A stretch of DNA of 64,000 bases from an uncultured Tateyamaria sp. (GCF_947503415.1 NZ_CANNDS010000002.1:992001-1056000); one strand, 5' to 3'; shown: positions 17,273 through 26,947, numbered from the stretch's first letter. Notes: generated by a model not told the origin, from the sequence alone. Numbers and translations are program-made.

Positions 17273-18572
17273 GGGCCTTATGATTTCCGCCCCGGCCTCG
17301 GGCACGGGCAAGACAACCGTAATGTTGGGCCTGCTACGAGCATTGCGAGACGACGGGCTTGTGGTGCAACCCTACAAGTCCGGGCCGGACTATATCGACC
17401 CGGCCTTCCACCTAGCCGCAGCAGGGCGTGCGTCATTCAATTTTGACACGTGGGCGATGGATGGCACCCTGTTAGGTGGCGTTGCGGCGCAGTCGCAAGG
17501 CGCGGACATTTGCGTAGCCGAGGGGTCCATGGGCCTGTTCGACGGTGTGGCCACGCGCGGGCAGACCGGGTTCGGATCGAGTGCTGAGACGGCCCTGACC
17601 ATGGGCTGGCCTGTGATCCTTGTCATAGATGTCGGCGGTCAGGCGCAATCGGCGGCGGCAACTGCGCTTGGGTTCAAGAGCTACAATCCCGATTTGCCCT
17701 TTGCGGGTGTGATCCTGAACCGGGTGGCGAGCCCCCGGCACGAGCGGCTGACGCGGCTGGGAATGGAGCGCGCGGGCGTCAAGGTACTCGGCTGCCTGCC
17801 CCGGCGCGGCGACCTGAAACTGCCCGAACGGCATCTGGGCTTGATCCAGGCGGTCGAGCATCCCGACCTGGAAGCGGCCATTGCAGGCTATGCCGATTTT
17901 CTGCGCGAGAATGTCGATCTGGAGGCGATCAAGGCTGTGGCCCAAGCAGGGCCTGCGCTTGACGCGCATCCGTTGCCCAAGCCGCCTGCACAAAAAATCG
18001 CATTGGCGCGAGATGCGGCGTTTTCCTTTACCTACCCCCATCTTTTGGAAGGGTGGCGCGCGGCGGGGGCTGAAATCGCGCCCTTCTCGCCTTTGGCGGA
18101 TGAGGCACCCGCCGGTGATGCCAATCTGGTGTGGTTGCCCGGTGGGTATCCGGAGTTGCATGCGGGTACGATTGCGACGGCGTCCACCTTCATGGCGGGC
18201 CTCCGTAAACACGCAGAAACCAAGCCCGTGCATGGTGAATGCGGGGGGTACATGACGCTCGGCTCGACCTTGATCGACAAGGACGGCGTGGCGCATGAGA
18301 TGGCCGGGCTGCTGGGCCTTGTGACCAGCTATGAGAAGCGAAAATTCCATCTGGGCTATCGTCGCGCGGTGCTGGATGCGCCGATGCCGGGGTTCGACGC
18401 AGGCGCAGCACTGCGCGGGCACGAGTTTCACTACACCACCATTCTGGACGAACCCGACGCGCCGCTGGCCCAAGTGGCGGACGCCGATGGCAATCCGGTG
18501 CCCGAAACCGGATCGCGCGTGGGCAATGTGACGGGGACATTCTTTCACCTGATCACCGGGGAAGCACCGTGA
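17265..18572 (+). CDS. cobB: cobyrinic/hydrogenobyrinic acid a,c-diamide synthase
   Basis: CobB amidates the a and c carboxylates of hydrogenobyrinic acid using glutamine and ATP. The 435-residue protein has the ATP site [18 protein letters not shown] at the N-terminus, the [13 protein letters not shown] motif, and a C-terminal glutamine amidotransferase domain with nucleophile Cys in [12 protein letters not shown] and [12 protein letters not shown] stands 8 bases before the ATG at 17265; an ATG at 17259 is too close to it. It overlaps cobM by 8 bases and cobA by 4. Confidence 0.95.
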   Translation: MIKGLMISAPASGTGKTTVMLGLLRALRDDGLVVQPYKSGPDYIDPAFHLAAAGRASFNFDTWAMDGTLLGGVAAQSQGADICVAEGSMGLFDGVATRGQTGFGSSAETALTMGWPVILVIDVGGQAQSAAATALGFKSYNPDLPFAGVILNRVASPRHERLTRLGMERAGVKVLGCLPRRGDLKLPERHLGLIQAVEHPDLEAAIAGYADFLRENVDLEAIKAVAQAGPALDAHPLPKPPAQKIALARDAAFSFTYPHLLEGWRAAGAEIAPFSPLADEAPAGDANLVWLPGGYPELHAGTIATASTFMAGLRKHAETKPVHGECGGYMTLGSTLIDKDGVAHEMAGLLGLVTSYEKRKFHLGYRRAVLDAPMPGFDAGAALRGHEFHYTTILDEPDAPLAQVADADGNPVPETGSRVGNVTGTFFHLITGEAP

Positions 18573-19288
18573 CCGGCTTTGTCAGCTTTGTGGGCTCGGG
18601 TCCGGGCGATCCGGAGTTGCTGACGCTGAAGGCTGTAGACCGGTTGAAGCGGGCCGATGCAGTGCTGTTTGATGACCTCAGTGCAGGGCCGATCCTGACC
18701 CATGCGCGCAGCGGTGCCGATCTGGTGGGCGTGGGCAAGCGAGCTGGACGCCCGTCGCCCAAGCAGCACCATGTGAGCCAGCTGCTGGTTGACTATGCGC
18801 AGGACAATCAACGGGTTGTGCGGCTCAAGTCAGGCGATGGCGGCACCTTTGGGCGGCTGGAGGAAGAGACGGACGCCCTGAAAACCGCAGGCATCCCGTT
18901 CGAGATCATTCCCGGCGTCCCCTCGGCCTGTGCTGCTGCTGCGGCAGCGGGCATTCCCCTGACACGCAGGCTGACCGCGCGGCGGGTGCAGTTCATCACC
19001 GGCCATGATGTGCGCGGCGCTTTGCCCGAGGATTTGAACATGGCCGCGCTGGCCGATCCGCAAGCCACCACCGTTGTGTTCATGGGGCAACGGACTTTTC
19101 CCGCCTTGGCCGCGATGCTGATCGAGGGCGGATTGCCTGCCGATACGCCTGCGCTGTTGGCAGAAGGCGTATCGACGGATGCGCAGGCGCTGCACCGCAT
19201 GACAGTGGCCGAGTTGGCGCAAAAGCTGAGTGATGCGGTCAGCGATGCACCCGCCCTGATCCTTTATGGGGCACTGGCAGAGGTGTGA
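18569..19288 (+). CDS. cobA: uroporphyrinogen-III C-methyltransferase (SUMT)
   Basis: This SAM-dependent enzyme makes precorrin-2 from uroporphyrinogen III, the entry to the corrin branch (and siroheme). The 239-residue single-domain protein has GSGPGDPELLTLKAVDRL, VGVGKRAGR, RLKSGDGGTFGRLEEE and the PGVPSACAAAAAAGIPLTRR motif. The start is GTG at 18569, overlapping the cobB stop as GTGA. It is the last gene of the long cob transcript; a GC hairpin follows at 19292. Confidence 0.96.
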   Translation: MTGFVSFVGSGPGDPELLTLKAVDRLKRADAVLFDDLSAGPILTHARSGADLVGVGKRAGRPSPKQHHVSQLLVDYAQDNQRVVRLKSGDGGTFGRLEEETDALKTAGIPFEIIPGVPSACAAAAAAGIPLTRRLTARRVQFITGHDVRGALPEDLNMAALADPQATTVVFMGQRTFPALAAMLIEGGLPADTPALLAEGVSTDAQALHRMTVAELAQKLSDAVSDAPALILYGALAEV

Positions 19289-19291
19289 TCA

Positions 19292-19305
19292 GGGGGCCAG
19301 CCCCC
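19292..19305 (+). terminator. short GC hairpin after cobA
   Basis: GGGGG-CCAG-CCCCC begins 3 bases after the cobA stop and is followed by a C-rich stretch and GGAGTTTAT. It resembles the hairpin after the Anbu gene at 2436. The stem is strong but the T-tract is weak, so termination is only probable. Confidence 0.45.
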
Positions 19306-19402
19306 TCGGCGCTGCGCACCTCTCCCCCGGAGTTTATCAGGCAAGATGAAGAGGATCATGTCCCAAGCGGTCCTTCCGCGTCGTCAAATGCCGCATCCGG
19401 AC

Positions 19403-19430
19403 TTGTTCCACCCCGGAATCAATGTAAACC
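19403..19430 (+). promoter_or_regulatory. candidate promoter of the second riboswitch
   Basis: TTGTTC (19403-19408) and TAAACC (19425-19430) are separated by 16 bases; the expected transcript start about 7 bases later coincides with the 5' edge of the cobalamin riboswitch at 19437. The hexamers are only moderate matches. Confidence 0.35.
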
Positions 19431-19436
19431 TGACCT

Positions 19437-19600
19437 GACGATGGTGGCCCCGAGAGGGGTCTGAAAAGGGAACCGGGTGAAAATCCCGGACTGCCCCCGC
19501 AACTGTGACCGGCGAGCGGCCCGGCATGAACCACTGGCGCATTCGCGCTGGGAAGGTCCGGCCCCGCAGCGACCCGGCAGTCAGGAGACCTGCCATCAGG
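19437..19600 (+). ncRNA. cobalamin riboswitch upstream of cbiM-like gene
   Basis: A compact AdoCbl riboswitch: GATGGTGGCCCCGAGAGGGG at the 5' end, AAAAGGGAACCGGGTGAAAA, the core CTGCCCCCGCAACTGTGACC, B12 box CCACTGG near 19530, GCTGGGAAGG and the closing CAGTCAGGAGACCTGCC near 19578-19594. It sits about 60 bases before the permease start and should lower permease expression when cobalamin is plentiful. All canonical elements are in order. Confidence 0.95.
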
Positions 19601-19662
19601 AAACGAAACATGCCGGGGCACCGGCCATTATGCCGCCGGGGCGGTGGCGAGGAGAGACAAAG

Positions 19663-20340
19663 ATGCATATCGAACCGGGCGTCGTGGATGGCGCAAAAAT
19701 GGCACTGGCCTATGGCACTGCGGCGGCTGGCGCGGGCTATACGCTGAAGCTGGCGGCAGATGATCTAAAGGCGCACAATGTGGCGTCGCTGGCGGTGCGC
19801 ACAGTGCTGGCCACCGTTGGCACTTTTGTCTTCTTCGAGGTGCTGCCGCATTTCGCCGTGGGCGTGTCCGAAGTGCACTTCATCCTTGGCACAACCCTGT
19901 TCCTGCTGCTTGGCCCCGCGGCCGCGGCTATGGGTCTGGTGTTTGGTCTGCTGATGCAGGGCGCGTTCTTTGCCCCTTCCGATATGCCGATGTTCTTTGT
20001 GAACATGACCACGTTGCTGTTCCCGCTGTTCGCAGTGCACGCGCTGGCCAAGCGGATCGTGCCGCAGGCGACGGCCTATGTGGATCTGGACTATGCCCAG
20101 GTGCTGAAGATGTCCGCCGTCTATCAGGGCGGCGTGGTGGCCTGGGTCGCGTTTTGGGCGATCTACGGTCAGGGCTTTGGCGTCGAAAACGTTCAGTCCG
20201 TTCTGACCTTTGGTGCGGCCTATATGCTGGTGATCCTGCTTGAGCCCATTGCTGATCTGGCAGTGTTGGCGGGCGCGAAGGGCCTGCGTGGTCTGACGGA
20301 AAAAGGCGTGTTCACGCATCGCCTGCACAACGCCGCCTAA
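19663..20340 (+). CDS. CbiM-like energy-coupling factor permease (cobalt-type substrate component)
   Basis: The 225-residue protein starts MHIEPGVVDGAKMALAY, the N-terminus of CbiM/NikM proteins in which the amino group and His2 bind Co(II) or Ni(II). Several hydrophobic segments follow (about 37-55, 62-80, 85-105, 110-130, 155-172, 180-200). GGAGAG precedes the ATG at 19663; upstream codons in the same frame are riboswitch. No CbiN, CbiQ or CbiO gene is adjacent, so it either works alone, pairs with an ECF module elsewhere, or represents a divergent cobalt transporter. Control by a cobalamin riboswitch supports cobalt uptake. A terminator follows its stop. Confidence 0.85.
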   Translation: MHIEPGVVDGAKMALAYGTAAAGAGYTLKLAADDLKAHNVASLAVRTVLATVGTFVFFEVLPHFAVGVSEVHFILGTTLFLLLGPAAAAMGLVFGLLMQGAFFAPSDMPMFFVNMTTLLFPLFAVHALAKRIVPQATAYVDLDYAQVLKMSAVYQGGVVAWVAFWAIYGQGFGVENVQSVLTFGAAYMLVILLEPIADLAVLAGAKGLRGLTEKGVFTHRLHNAA

Positions 20341-20360
20341 GCCTTTGATATCCTGATTGG

Positions 20361-20388
20361 AAGGGCCGCCGATGCGCGGCCCTTTTTG
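20361..20388 (+). terminator. intrinsic terminator between the permease gene and cobF
   Basis: AGGGCCGC (20362-20369), loop CGATGC, GCGGCCCT (20376-20383) form an 8-bp perfect stem, extendable by one A-T pair, followed by TTTT. It lies 21 bases after the permease stop and only 7 bases before the cobF ATG. Confidence 0.85.
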
Positions 20389-20394
20389 CTTCCC

Positions 20395-21138
20395 ATGACC
20401 CAGCTTTTCCTTATTGGTATCGGCACCGGCAACCCGGAGCATCTGACGGGTGAGGCGCGGCGCGTGATGGCGCAGGCCGATCTGTTTCTGGTGCCGCACA
20501 AGGGCAGCGGCAAGTCCGATCTGGCGGACCTACGTACGCAGATCATCGCGGATGTCCGCAGCGATGCACCCGTGGCCCTGTTCGACATGCCGGTGCGGAA
20601 CGAAAGCCTGCCCTATATCGCCCGCGTAGATGCGTGGCATGACGAGATTGCGCGCATCTGGATGGCGACCATGGCGCAACATCCGGAGGCGCAAAAGGTG
20701 GCGCTTTTGGTATGGGGCGACCCGTCCCTCTACGACAGCACCTTGCGCATCGCGGCGCGGCTGAACCCGCAGCCGGACGTGCAGGTGGTGGCCGGGATCA
20801 CGTCTGTGCAGGCGTTGACGGCGGCCCATGCGATCCCTCTGAATACCCTGAATGCACCCGTTACCATCTCCACCGGGCGGCGCTTGCGCGATCATGGCTG
20901 GCCCGACGGTTGCGAGACGCTGGTGGTGATGCTGGACGGGGAGTGCACCTTCCAGACGCTGGACGGGGATGCCTTTGATATCTGGTGGGGGGCCTATCTG
21001 GGCATGCCCGAACAGGTGCTGGACTGCGGGCGTCTGAGCGACGTGTCAGAGCGGATCATCGAGACACGGGCCAAGGCGCGCGCGGCCCATGGCTGGATCA
21101 TGGACACCTATTTGCTGCGCCGTTTGCCCGAAAAATAG
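20395..21138 (+). CDS. cobF: precorrin-6A synthase (deacetylating)
   Basis: CobF methylates C-1 of precorrin-5 with loss of acetate, giving precorrin-6A, a step specific to the aerobic pathway. The 247-residue protein has FLIGIGTGNPEHLTGEARR, LLVWGDPSLYDSTLRIA, VVAGITSVQALTAAHAIPLN and LVVMLDGECTFQ. The ATG at 20395 has no Shine-Dalgarno because the terminator hairpin and its T-run occupy that place; a TTG at 20386 is in frame but lies in the T-run. It may be translated from a leaderless or read-through transcript. It is separated from the other cob genes by the permease. Confidence 0.95.
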   Translation: MTQLFLIGIGTGNPEHLTGEARRVMAQADLFLVPHKGSGKSDLADLRTQIIADVRSDAPVALFDMPVRNESLPYIARVDAWHDEIARIWMATMAQHPEAQKVALLVWGDPSLYDSTLRIAARLNPQPDVQVVAGITSVQALTAAHAIPLNTLNAPVTISTGRRLRDHGWPDGCETLVVMLDGECTFQTLDGDAFDIWWGAYLGMPEQVLDCGRLSDVSERIIETRAKARAAHGWIMDTYLLRRLPEK

Positions 21139-21236
21139 GCAACGCAATGACGATGCCTTGAGCAAAGCCCGTATTGGCTGGCCCGGCGCGCGGGCAGATG
21201 CTCTTATCCGGGAAGCCCAAGCTGCTCAGGCCTTCA

Positions 21237-22067
21237 ATGAACGTCCATACCGCCCTGAAGACACCGACTGTCGCGCAACCACGCGCCGTTGGGTCTGTGC
21301 GGCTTTCGACCAAGGACGTGAGCGGTCGCACAGCCATCGACGGGCTCTATCAGCAAGGTGCGGCCAAGGCCGTGTTTCCCCGCGCGGCGCGGGGCATGAC
21401 TGCTGTACTCTTGAACACTTCTGGCGGTGTCACGGGCGGCGACCGCTTTGACTATGCCGCCACTGCTGGCACGGGCACGCACCTGACATTGACGACGCAA
21501 GCCTGCGAACGGGCCTACCGCGCGCAACCGGGTGAGGTGGGGCGGGTCGAGACCCGCCTGTGCGTCGAGGACAACGCGACGCTGTGGTGGCTGCCGCAGG
21601 AAACGCTGATCTTTGATGGCTGCGCCATGACGCGCCGCCTGTCCTGTGATCTGGCCCCGTCAGCCCGTGCGCTGATTGTGGAGCCGATGTGTTTGGGCCG
21701 GATCGCCATGGGCGAGGACACAGTGCACGGCCAGTTCTCAGACCGGATCAGCATCACGCGCGGCGGCGTACCTCTGGTGCTGGATGCCTGGACGCTGAGC
21801 GGCGACATGACCGGTCAGATGGCCCGCCCTGCTATTGGTGCAACCGCCACGGCCATGGTCAGCCTGACCTACATCGCCCCCGATGCCGAGGCGCAGCTTG
21901 ACACCATCCGCGCGCTGTTGCCCGCCACCGGCGGCGCGAGCCTCCTGACCCAAGACACCCTCGTTCTGCGCGCTCTTGCCCCGTCGGGCTATCACCTGCG
22001 CAAGACGCTTCTGCCCATTCTTGACCACCTCACAGGCGGTCACCTGCCCATCTGCTGGAGACTTTAA
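21237..22067 (+). CDS. ureD: urease accessory protein UreD
   Basis: UreD (UreH) binds the urease apoprotein and, with UreF and UreG, carries nickel to the active site. The 276-residue protein starts MNVHTALKTPTVAQPRAVGS and contains LLNTSGGVTGGDRFDYAA and LTTQACERAYRA, both UreD hallmarks, with LWWLPQETLIFDGCAM and HLPICWRL at the C-terminus. ATG 21237 gives the usual length and has AGG 6 bases upstream; an ATG at 21198 and a TTG at 21174 are alternatives. It begins 98 bases after cobF and is followed by ureA after 3 bases. Confidence 0.95.
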   Translation: MNVHTALKTPTVAQPRAVGSVRLSTKDVSGRTAIDGLYQQGAAKAVFPRAARGMTAVLLNTSGGVTGGDRFDYAATAGTGTHLTLTTQACERAYRAQPGEVGRVETRLCVEDNATLWWLPQETLIFDGCAMTRRLSCDLAPSARALIVEPMCLGRIAMGEDTVHGQFSDRISITRGGVPLVLDAWTLSGDMTGQMARPAIGATATAMVSLTYIAPDAEAQLDTIRALLPATGGASLLTQDTLVLRALAPSGYHLRKTLLPILDHLTGGHLPICWRL

Positions 22068-22070
22068 CCC

Positions 22071-22373
22071 ATGCAACTTACCCCCCGCGAAAAGGACAAG
22101 CTTCTGATATCCATGGCGGCCGAAGTGGCGCGCAAGCGACTGGCGCGCGGCGTCAAGCTGAACCACCCAGAGGCCATTGCCCTGATCACCGACGCGGTGG
22201 TCGAAGGCGCGCGCGACGGGCGCAGCGTGGCCGACATGATGGAGGCTGGCGCGCAGGTCATCACCCGCGATCAGTGCATGGAGGGCGTGCCCGAGATGAT
22301 CCACGACGTGCAGGTCGAAGCGACCTTTCCCGACGGCACCAAGCTGGTGACTGTCCATAATCCCATCCGCTGA
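22071..22373 (+). CDS. ureA: urease gamma subunit
   Basis: The 100-residue product has the invariant start [42 protein letters not shown] and [21 protein letters not shown]. It is the smallest structural subunit of the trimeric (UreABC)3 nickel enzyme that hydrolyses urea to ammonia and carbamate. A 54-codon membrane-protein gene separates it from ureB. Confidence 0.97.
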   Translation: MQLTPREKDKLLISMAAEVARKRLARGVKLNHPEAIALITDAVVEGARDGRSVADMMEAGAQVITRDQCMEGVPEMIHDVQVEATFPDGTKLVTVHNPIR

Positions 22374-22393
22374 CACTCCCCGAAAGTAGACCG

Positions 22394-22558
22394 ATGAAGA
22401 CACCGCTTATCACCCTCGCAACCCTGCCTCTCATGGCCGCCCCGGCCCTGGCCCACTCCGGTGCCCACGCGCACCCGCATGGATCGGAGCCCTGGATCGT
22501 CGTCATGGGCCTTGCCCTGATCGTCGTGGCAGCACTGGTGGCATGGAGGCGCAAATGA
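22394..22558 (+). CDS. small His-rich exported/membrane protein between ureA and ureB
   Basis: The 54-residue frame reads [20 protein letters not shown] as a signal-like segment, then [14 protein letters not shown], then a hydrophobic helix ([16 protein letters not shown]) and basic end RRK. It overlaps the ureB start by 4 bases (ATGA) and begins 20 bases after ureA, so it is firmly inside the operon. The five-His segment would face the periplasm if the first segment is cleaved or spans the membrane; binding of nickel ahead of urease maturation is plausible but inferred. I know of no characterised family. Confidence 0.7.
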   Translation: MKTPLITLATLPLMAAPALAHSGAHAHPHGSEPWIVVMGLALIVVAALVAWRRK

Positions 22559-22860
22559 TCCCGGGCGAAATCATTACGGCAGACGGTGACATCCCCCTGA
22601 ATGGCGGGGTCGAGGCGATCACGCTGCATGTCGCCAATACAGGCGACAGGCCCGTTCAGGTGGGCAGCCACTACCATTTCGGCGAGGCCAACGCCGCGCT
22701 TGACTTCGACCGGGACGCTGCACGCGGCATGCGGCTGGACATTGCCGCAGGCACCGCTGTGCGATTTGAACCGGGGCAAGCACGAGATGTTCAGTTGATC
22801 CCCATCGGCGGCGCGCGCAAAGTGTACGGATTCAATCAACAGGTGATGGGCGACCTTTGA
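22555..22860 (+). CDS. ureB: urease beta subunit
   Basis: The 101-residue protein starts [18 protein letters not shown] and has [20 protein letters not shown] and [15 protein letters not shown], characteristic of UreB. GGAGG stands 5 bases before the ATG at 22555, inside the end of the preceding small gene; an ATG four codons earlier has no Shine-Dalgarno. After ureB the operon is interrupted by two unrelated genes before ureC. Confidence 0.97.
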   Translation: MIPGEIITADGDIPLNGGVEAITLHVANTGDRPVQVGSHYHFGEANAALDFDRDAARGMRLDIAAGTAVRFEPGQARDVQLIPIGGARKVYGFNQQVMGDL

Positions 22861-22890
22861 GCAGGGCAAACCCCAAGGGAGGAACAGACC

Positions 22891-23712
22891 ATGTGTGATG
22901 TATGTGTGATGAATTCGGTGAAAGAGCGGATGCTGTCGCGCCGTGACTTTTTCAAAACGAGCGCAGCTGTTGGCGCCGCGGCCACCATCGGAATGACAGC
23001 CGCCCCCGCCGCGATGGCTGCGGGTCACGGCGGCGTGGTGGACATGAGCCACAAGCTGAGCCCGGACTTTCCCACGTTCTTCGGCGTGCCCGGCATCTCG
23101 ATGGAGCAGGCCTTCAATTTTGCCGAACACGGGTTCAACCTGATGAATCTGGCGGTCAACGAACACACGGCCACCCATATCGATGCGCCCCTGCACTTTT
23201 CAGCGGACGGCAATTCGGTGGATGAAATCCCCGTCAGCGATTTGGTGATCCCGCTCTGTGTGGTCGATATCGCGGCCAAGGCGGCGGAGAACGCGGATGC
23301 CCAGGTGACCCCCGATGACCTGAAGGCGTGGATTGCGGCCAATGGCGACATCCCCGACAAGGCTTGCATCGCAATGCATTCCGGCTGGGCCGCCAAGTCG
23401 GGCGATGCTGCCGCTTATGTCGGCAATGATGCGGACGACGTGAAGCACTTCCCCGGGTTCCATCTGGAAGCCACGCAGATGCTGCTGGAAGAGACCACCG
23501 CCGTCGCAATGGCGGTCGACACGCTGTCGCTGGATCACGGGCCGTCGCCTGATTTTGCGACCCACTATGCGTGGCTGCCCACAGGTCGGTACGGGATCGA
23601 GAACCTGGCCGGTCTGGATCAGGTGCCCGCCGCCGGAGCCACGCTTGTGGTGGGTGCGCCCAACCATGTGGGCGGCACCGGTGGTCCGGCCCGCATCTTT
23701 GCGATGGTCTGA
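22891..23712 (+). CDS. Tat-exported cyclase-family (kynurenine formamidase-like) metalloprotein
   Basis: The 273-residue protein has a twin-arginine signal (SRRDFFKTSAAVGAAATIGM, about residues 16-35) ending near AMAAG. The mature part belongs to the putative cyclase family (PF04199): DMSHKLSPDFPTF, the metal-site motif HTATHIDAPLHFS (HxxTHxDxPxH) and VAMAVDTLSLDHGPS. Characterised relatives hydrolyse amides or lactones, for example N-formylkynurenine, using a divalent metal. GGGAGG is 8 bases before the ATG. Its position between ureB and ureC is odd: a periplasmic hydrolase in a cytoplasmic urease operon might act on a ureide or formamide that feeds urea or ammonia, which is speculation. It overlaps the next gene by one base. 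Confidence 0.88.
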   Translation: MCDVCVMNSVKERMLSRRDFFKTSAAVGAAATIGMTAAPAAMAAGHGGVVDMSHKLSPDFPTFFGVPGISMEQAFNFAEHGFNLMNLAVNEHTATHIDAPLHFSADGNSVDEIPVSDLVIPLCVVDIAAKAAENADAQVTPDDLKAWIAANGDIPDKACIAMHSGWAAKSGDAAAYVGNDADDVKHFPGFHLEATQMLLEETTAVAMAVDTLSLDHGPSPDFATHYAWLPTGRYGIENLAGLDQVPAAGATLVVGAPNHVGGTGGPARIFAMV

Positions 23713-24107
23713 TGGCGACCCTGCCGTTGATAAGTGATGAAGAGGCCAGCGCCGAGGTGCTGGCCGTCTTTGACGATATCCGGGCCGTGCGCGGGACGGA
23801 TTTCATCAACAATTTCTGGCGGGCCTTGGCGCATGATCCGGCCTTGCTGGCGGCAACATGGGCGCGATTGAAGGATGTGATGGGGCCGGGGGAACTCGAT
23901 CCGCTGGTCAAGGAGATGCTCTATATCGCCGTGTCCGTGGCAAACGGATGTGAGTACTACATTCATTCCCACACGGCGGCTGCGCGGGCCAAGGGGATGT
24001 CCGAGGCGCAATATGGCGAGGTGTTGAGTGTCATCGGCATGGCGATGCAGACCAATGGCTTGGTGACGGCGATGCAGGTGCCGGTGGATGAGGTGTTTGA
24101 GGTTTGA
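23712..24107 (+). CDS. carboxymuconolactone decarboxylase / AhpD-like protein
   Basis: The 131-residue protein (MATLPLISDEEASAEVLAVF) has the CMD fold region VKEMLYIAVSVANGCEYYIHSHTAAARAKGMS. AhpD-type peroxidase partners have CxxC-xxx-H; here only one Cys (ANGCEYYIHSH) is kept, so a disulfide reductase role is unlikely. It starts within the stop of the cyclase-family gene (TGATG), so the two are translationally coupled and probably act together. Function is not known. A 366-base stretch with a compound hairpin and an antisense mini-gene follows before ureC. Confidence 0.82.
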   Translation: MATLPLISDEEASAEVLAVFDDIRAVRGTDFINNFWRALAHDPALLAATWARLKDVMGPGELDPLVKEMLYIAVSVANGCEYYIHSHTAAARAKGMSEAQYGEVLSVIGMAMQTNGLVTAMQVPVDEVFEV

Positions 24108-24152
24108 CCCTTTGTCAGCTCAATAAACAGCGTTCGATGTGCCTTGAACCAA

Positions 24153-24220
24153 GGATCGCCCCCGGCCCGAGGGTGGGGGCGGTATCGCCCCCGCCCTGGG
24201 GGGCGGGTCGGGGGCGATCC
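24153..24220. terminator. compound double hairpin upstream of ureC
   Basis: Outer arms GGATCGCCCCCGGCCCG (24153-24169) and CGGGTCGGGGGCGATCC (24204-24220) pair with one G-T wobble. Inside, AGGGTGGGGGCG (24170-24181) pairs with CGCCCCCGCCCT (24186-24197) around the loop GTAT, again with one wobble. The structure is symmetrical, so it could stop transcription on either strand or act as an mRNA-stabilising block. It lies 45 bases after the CMD gene and 30 bases after the end of the antisense mini-gene. Confidence 0.6.
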
Positions 24221-24250
24221 GGCTCGCTGCGCGATCCGGGGGAAAACAAT

Positions 24251-24337
24251 TCACCACCAGCCAAGTGCCTGACCAGCCGCCAATCCAGCGATTACGGCTG
24301 TTGCCATTGCTGCAATCCATTGAGGCGCTGTCTTCAT
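24251..24337 (-). CDS. 28-residue membrane mini-protein antisense in the urease operon
   Basis: The frame MKTAPQWIAAMATAVIAGLA continues to AGQALGWW and stop: one hydrophobic helix with a short polar N-terminus and aromatic end. AAGGAG stands 8 bases before the ATG, a near-ideal ribosome-binding site. The frame is open a further 32 codons upstream but that part lacks such a site. It is transcribed against the urease genes in the 366-base gap before ureC, with the double hairpin as a natural terminator. Short, hydrophobic and well-signalled, it looks like a genuine small membrane protein; there is no family assignment. Confidence 0.5.
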   Translation of the reverse strand: MKTAPQWIAAMATAVIAGLAAGQALGWW

Positions 24338-24449
24338 GTCGAGAACTCCTTTTTTGATCAGTCTCGACATCCCATTCATAGCAAGTTCGAAATTCTGGCA
24401 ATGCACGCAGCATTTGAGCCTGAAAAACCTCAACAGATCGCGCCACTTT

Positions 24450-24473
24450 GTTAAATAAAACTAAGGATTTAAC
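24450..24473 (+). promoter_or_regulatory. inverted repeat enclosing the ureC ribosome-binding site
   Basis: GTTAAAT (24450-24456) and ATTTAAC (24467-24473) are a perfect 7-bp inverted repeat whose right arm abuts the ureC ATG; the Shine-Dalgarno AAGGA (24463-24467) lies in the loop. It may set the translation rate of ureC or be a protein-binding site. The AT-rich stem is weak. Confidence 0.35.
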
Positions 24474-26233
<1,760 letters not shown>

Positions 26234-26234
<1 letters not shown>

Positions 26235-26824
26235 TGCGCCGTATCGCCCTGCACCTCGCCGCATTCTGCGCCATGACCGGCGCAGCCCTCGCCTGCCCGA
26301 CCACCAGCGACCTCACCACCGGTGTGCGCGTGTCCAATGCGGCGGGCGAAAGCGAAACCTTCACGCGCCTTGCCGACGGCAACACCGCCTCCCGCTTCCG
26401 CGAACCCGGTTACCCCGACAACGAAACCGTCATGGTCAACGGCTTCTTTCTTGTCACCAACTACGACATCCGAAACGGACGGCCCGACCACGATACGCTG
26501 ATCCAGTATGTCTATGCGTCAGCGGATGTGCCCCTGCCCGTCCCAACCGCCAATTCCAACTGGTCCAGCACCGTCACCCATGTCGAGAACAACAGGGGAC
26601 GACGGGAAAGCCACAGCTACGCCTTCGGGGCCCAGACCACGATCAGGCTTGGCAATTGCCAATACGCCATGATCCCGGCCAGTGGCCGGTTCGGCCCCCA
26701 ACCCGACAACCAGGAAAAGTACCACTACCTGCCCGATCTCGGAATTTCCTACGTGGTGGAATCCGGCGCGGGCGCAGACAAGCTGACCTATGCCTACACC
26801 CGGATCGAAGCGGTCGCGAATTGA
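26234..26824 (+). CDS. secreted protein of unknown function in the urease operon
   Basis: The 196-residue protein begins with a signal peptide (MRRIALHLAAFCAMTGAALA, cleavage before CPTTSD; the following Cys could also mark a lipoprotein). The mature part is beta-rich and has two cysteines (CPTT, GNCQYAM). No known family is recognised. Its ATG overlaps the ureC stop (TAATG), so it is coupled to ureC. A periplasmic partner for urease uptake or nickel handling is conceivable, but no metal motif is obvious. Confidence 0.7.
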
Positions 26825-26947
26825 GTGCACAAAGATGCAGCCCCCCCAGCACTATGCGTCAGGCGATACGCCGCTATGCGCGCAGCCCCCTAACCAACCG
26901 CACCCCGCAATCCTACGTCGTCAAAGGAGAAACAAAACAGGTGCCCC

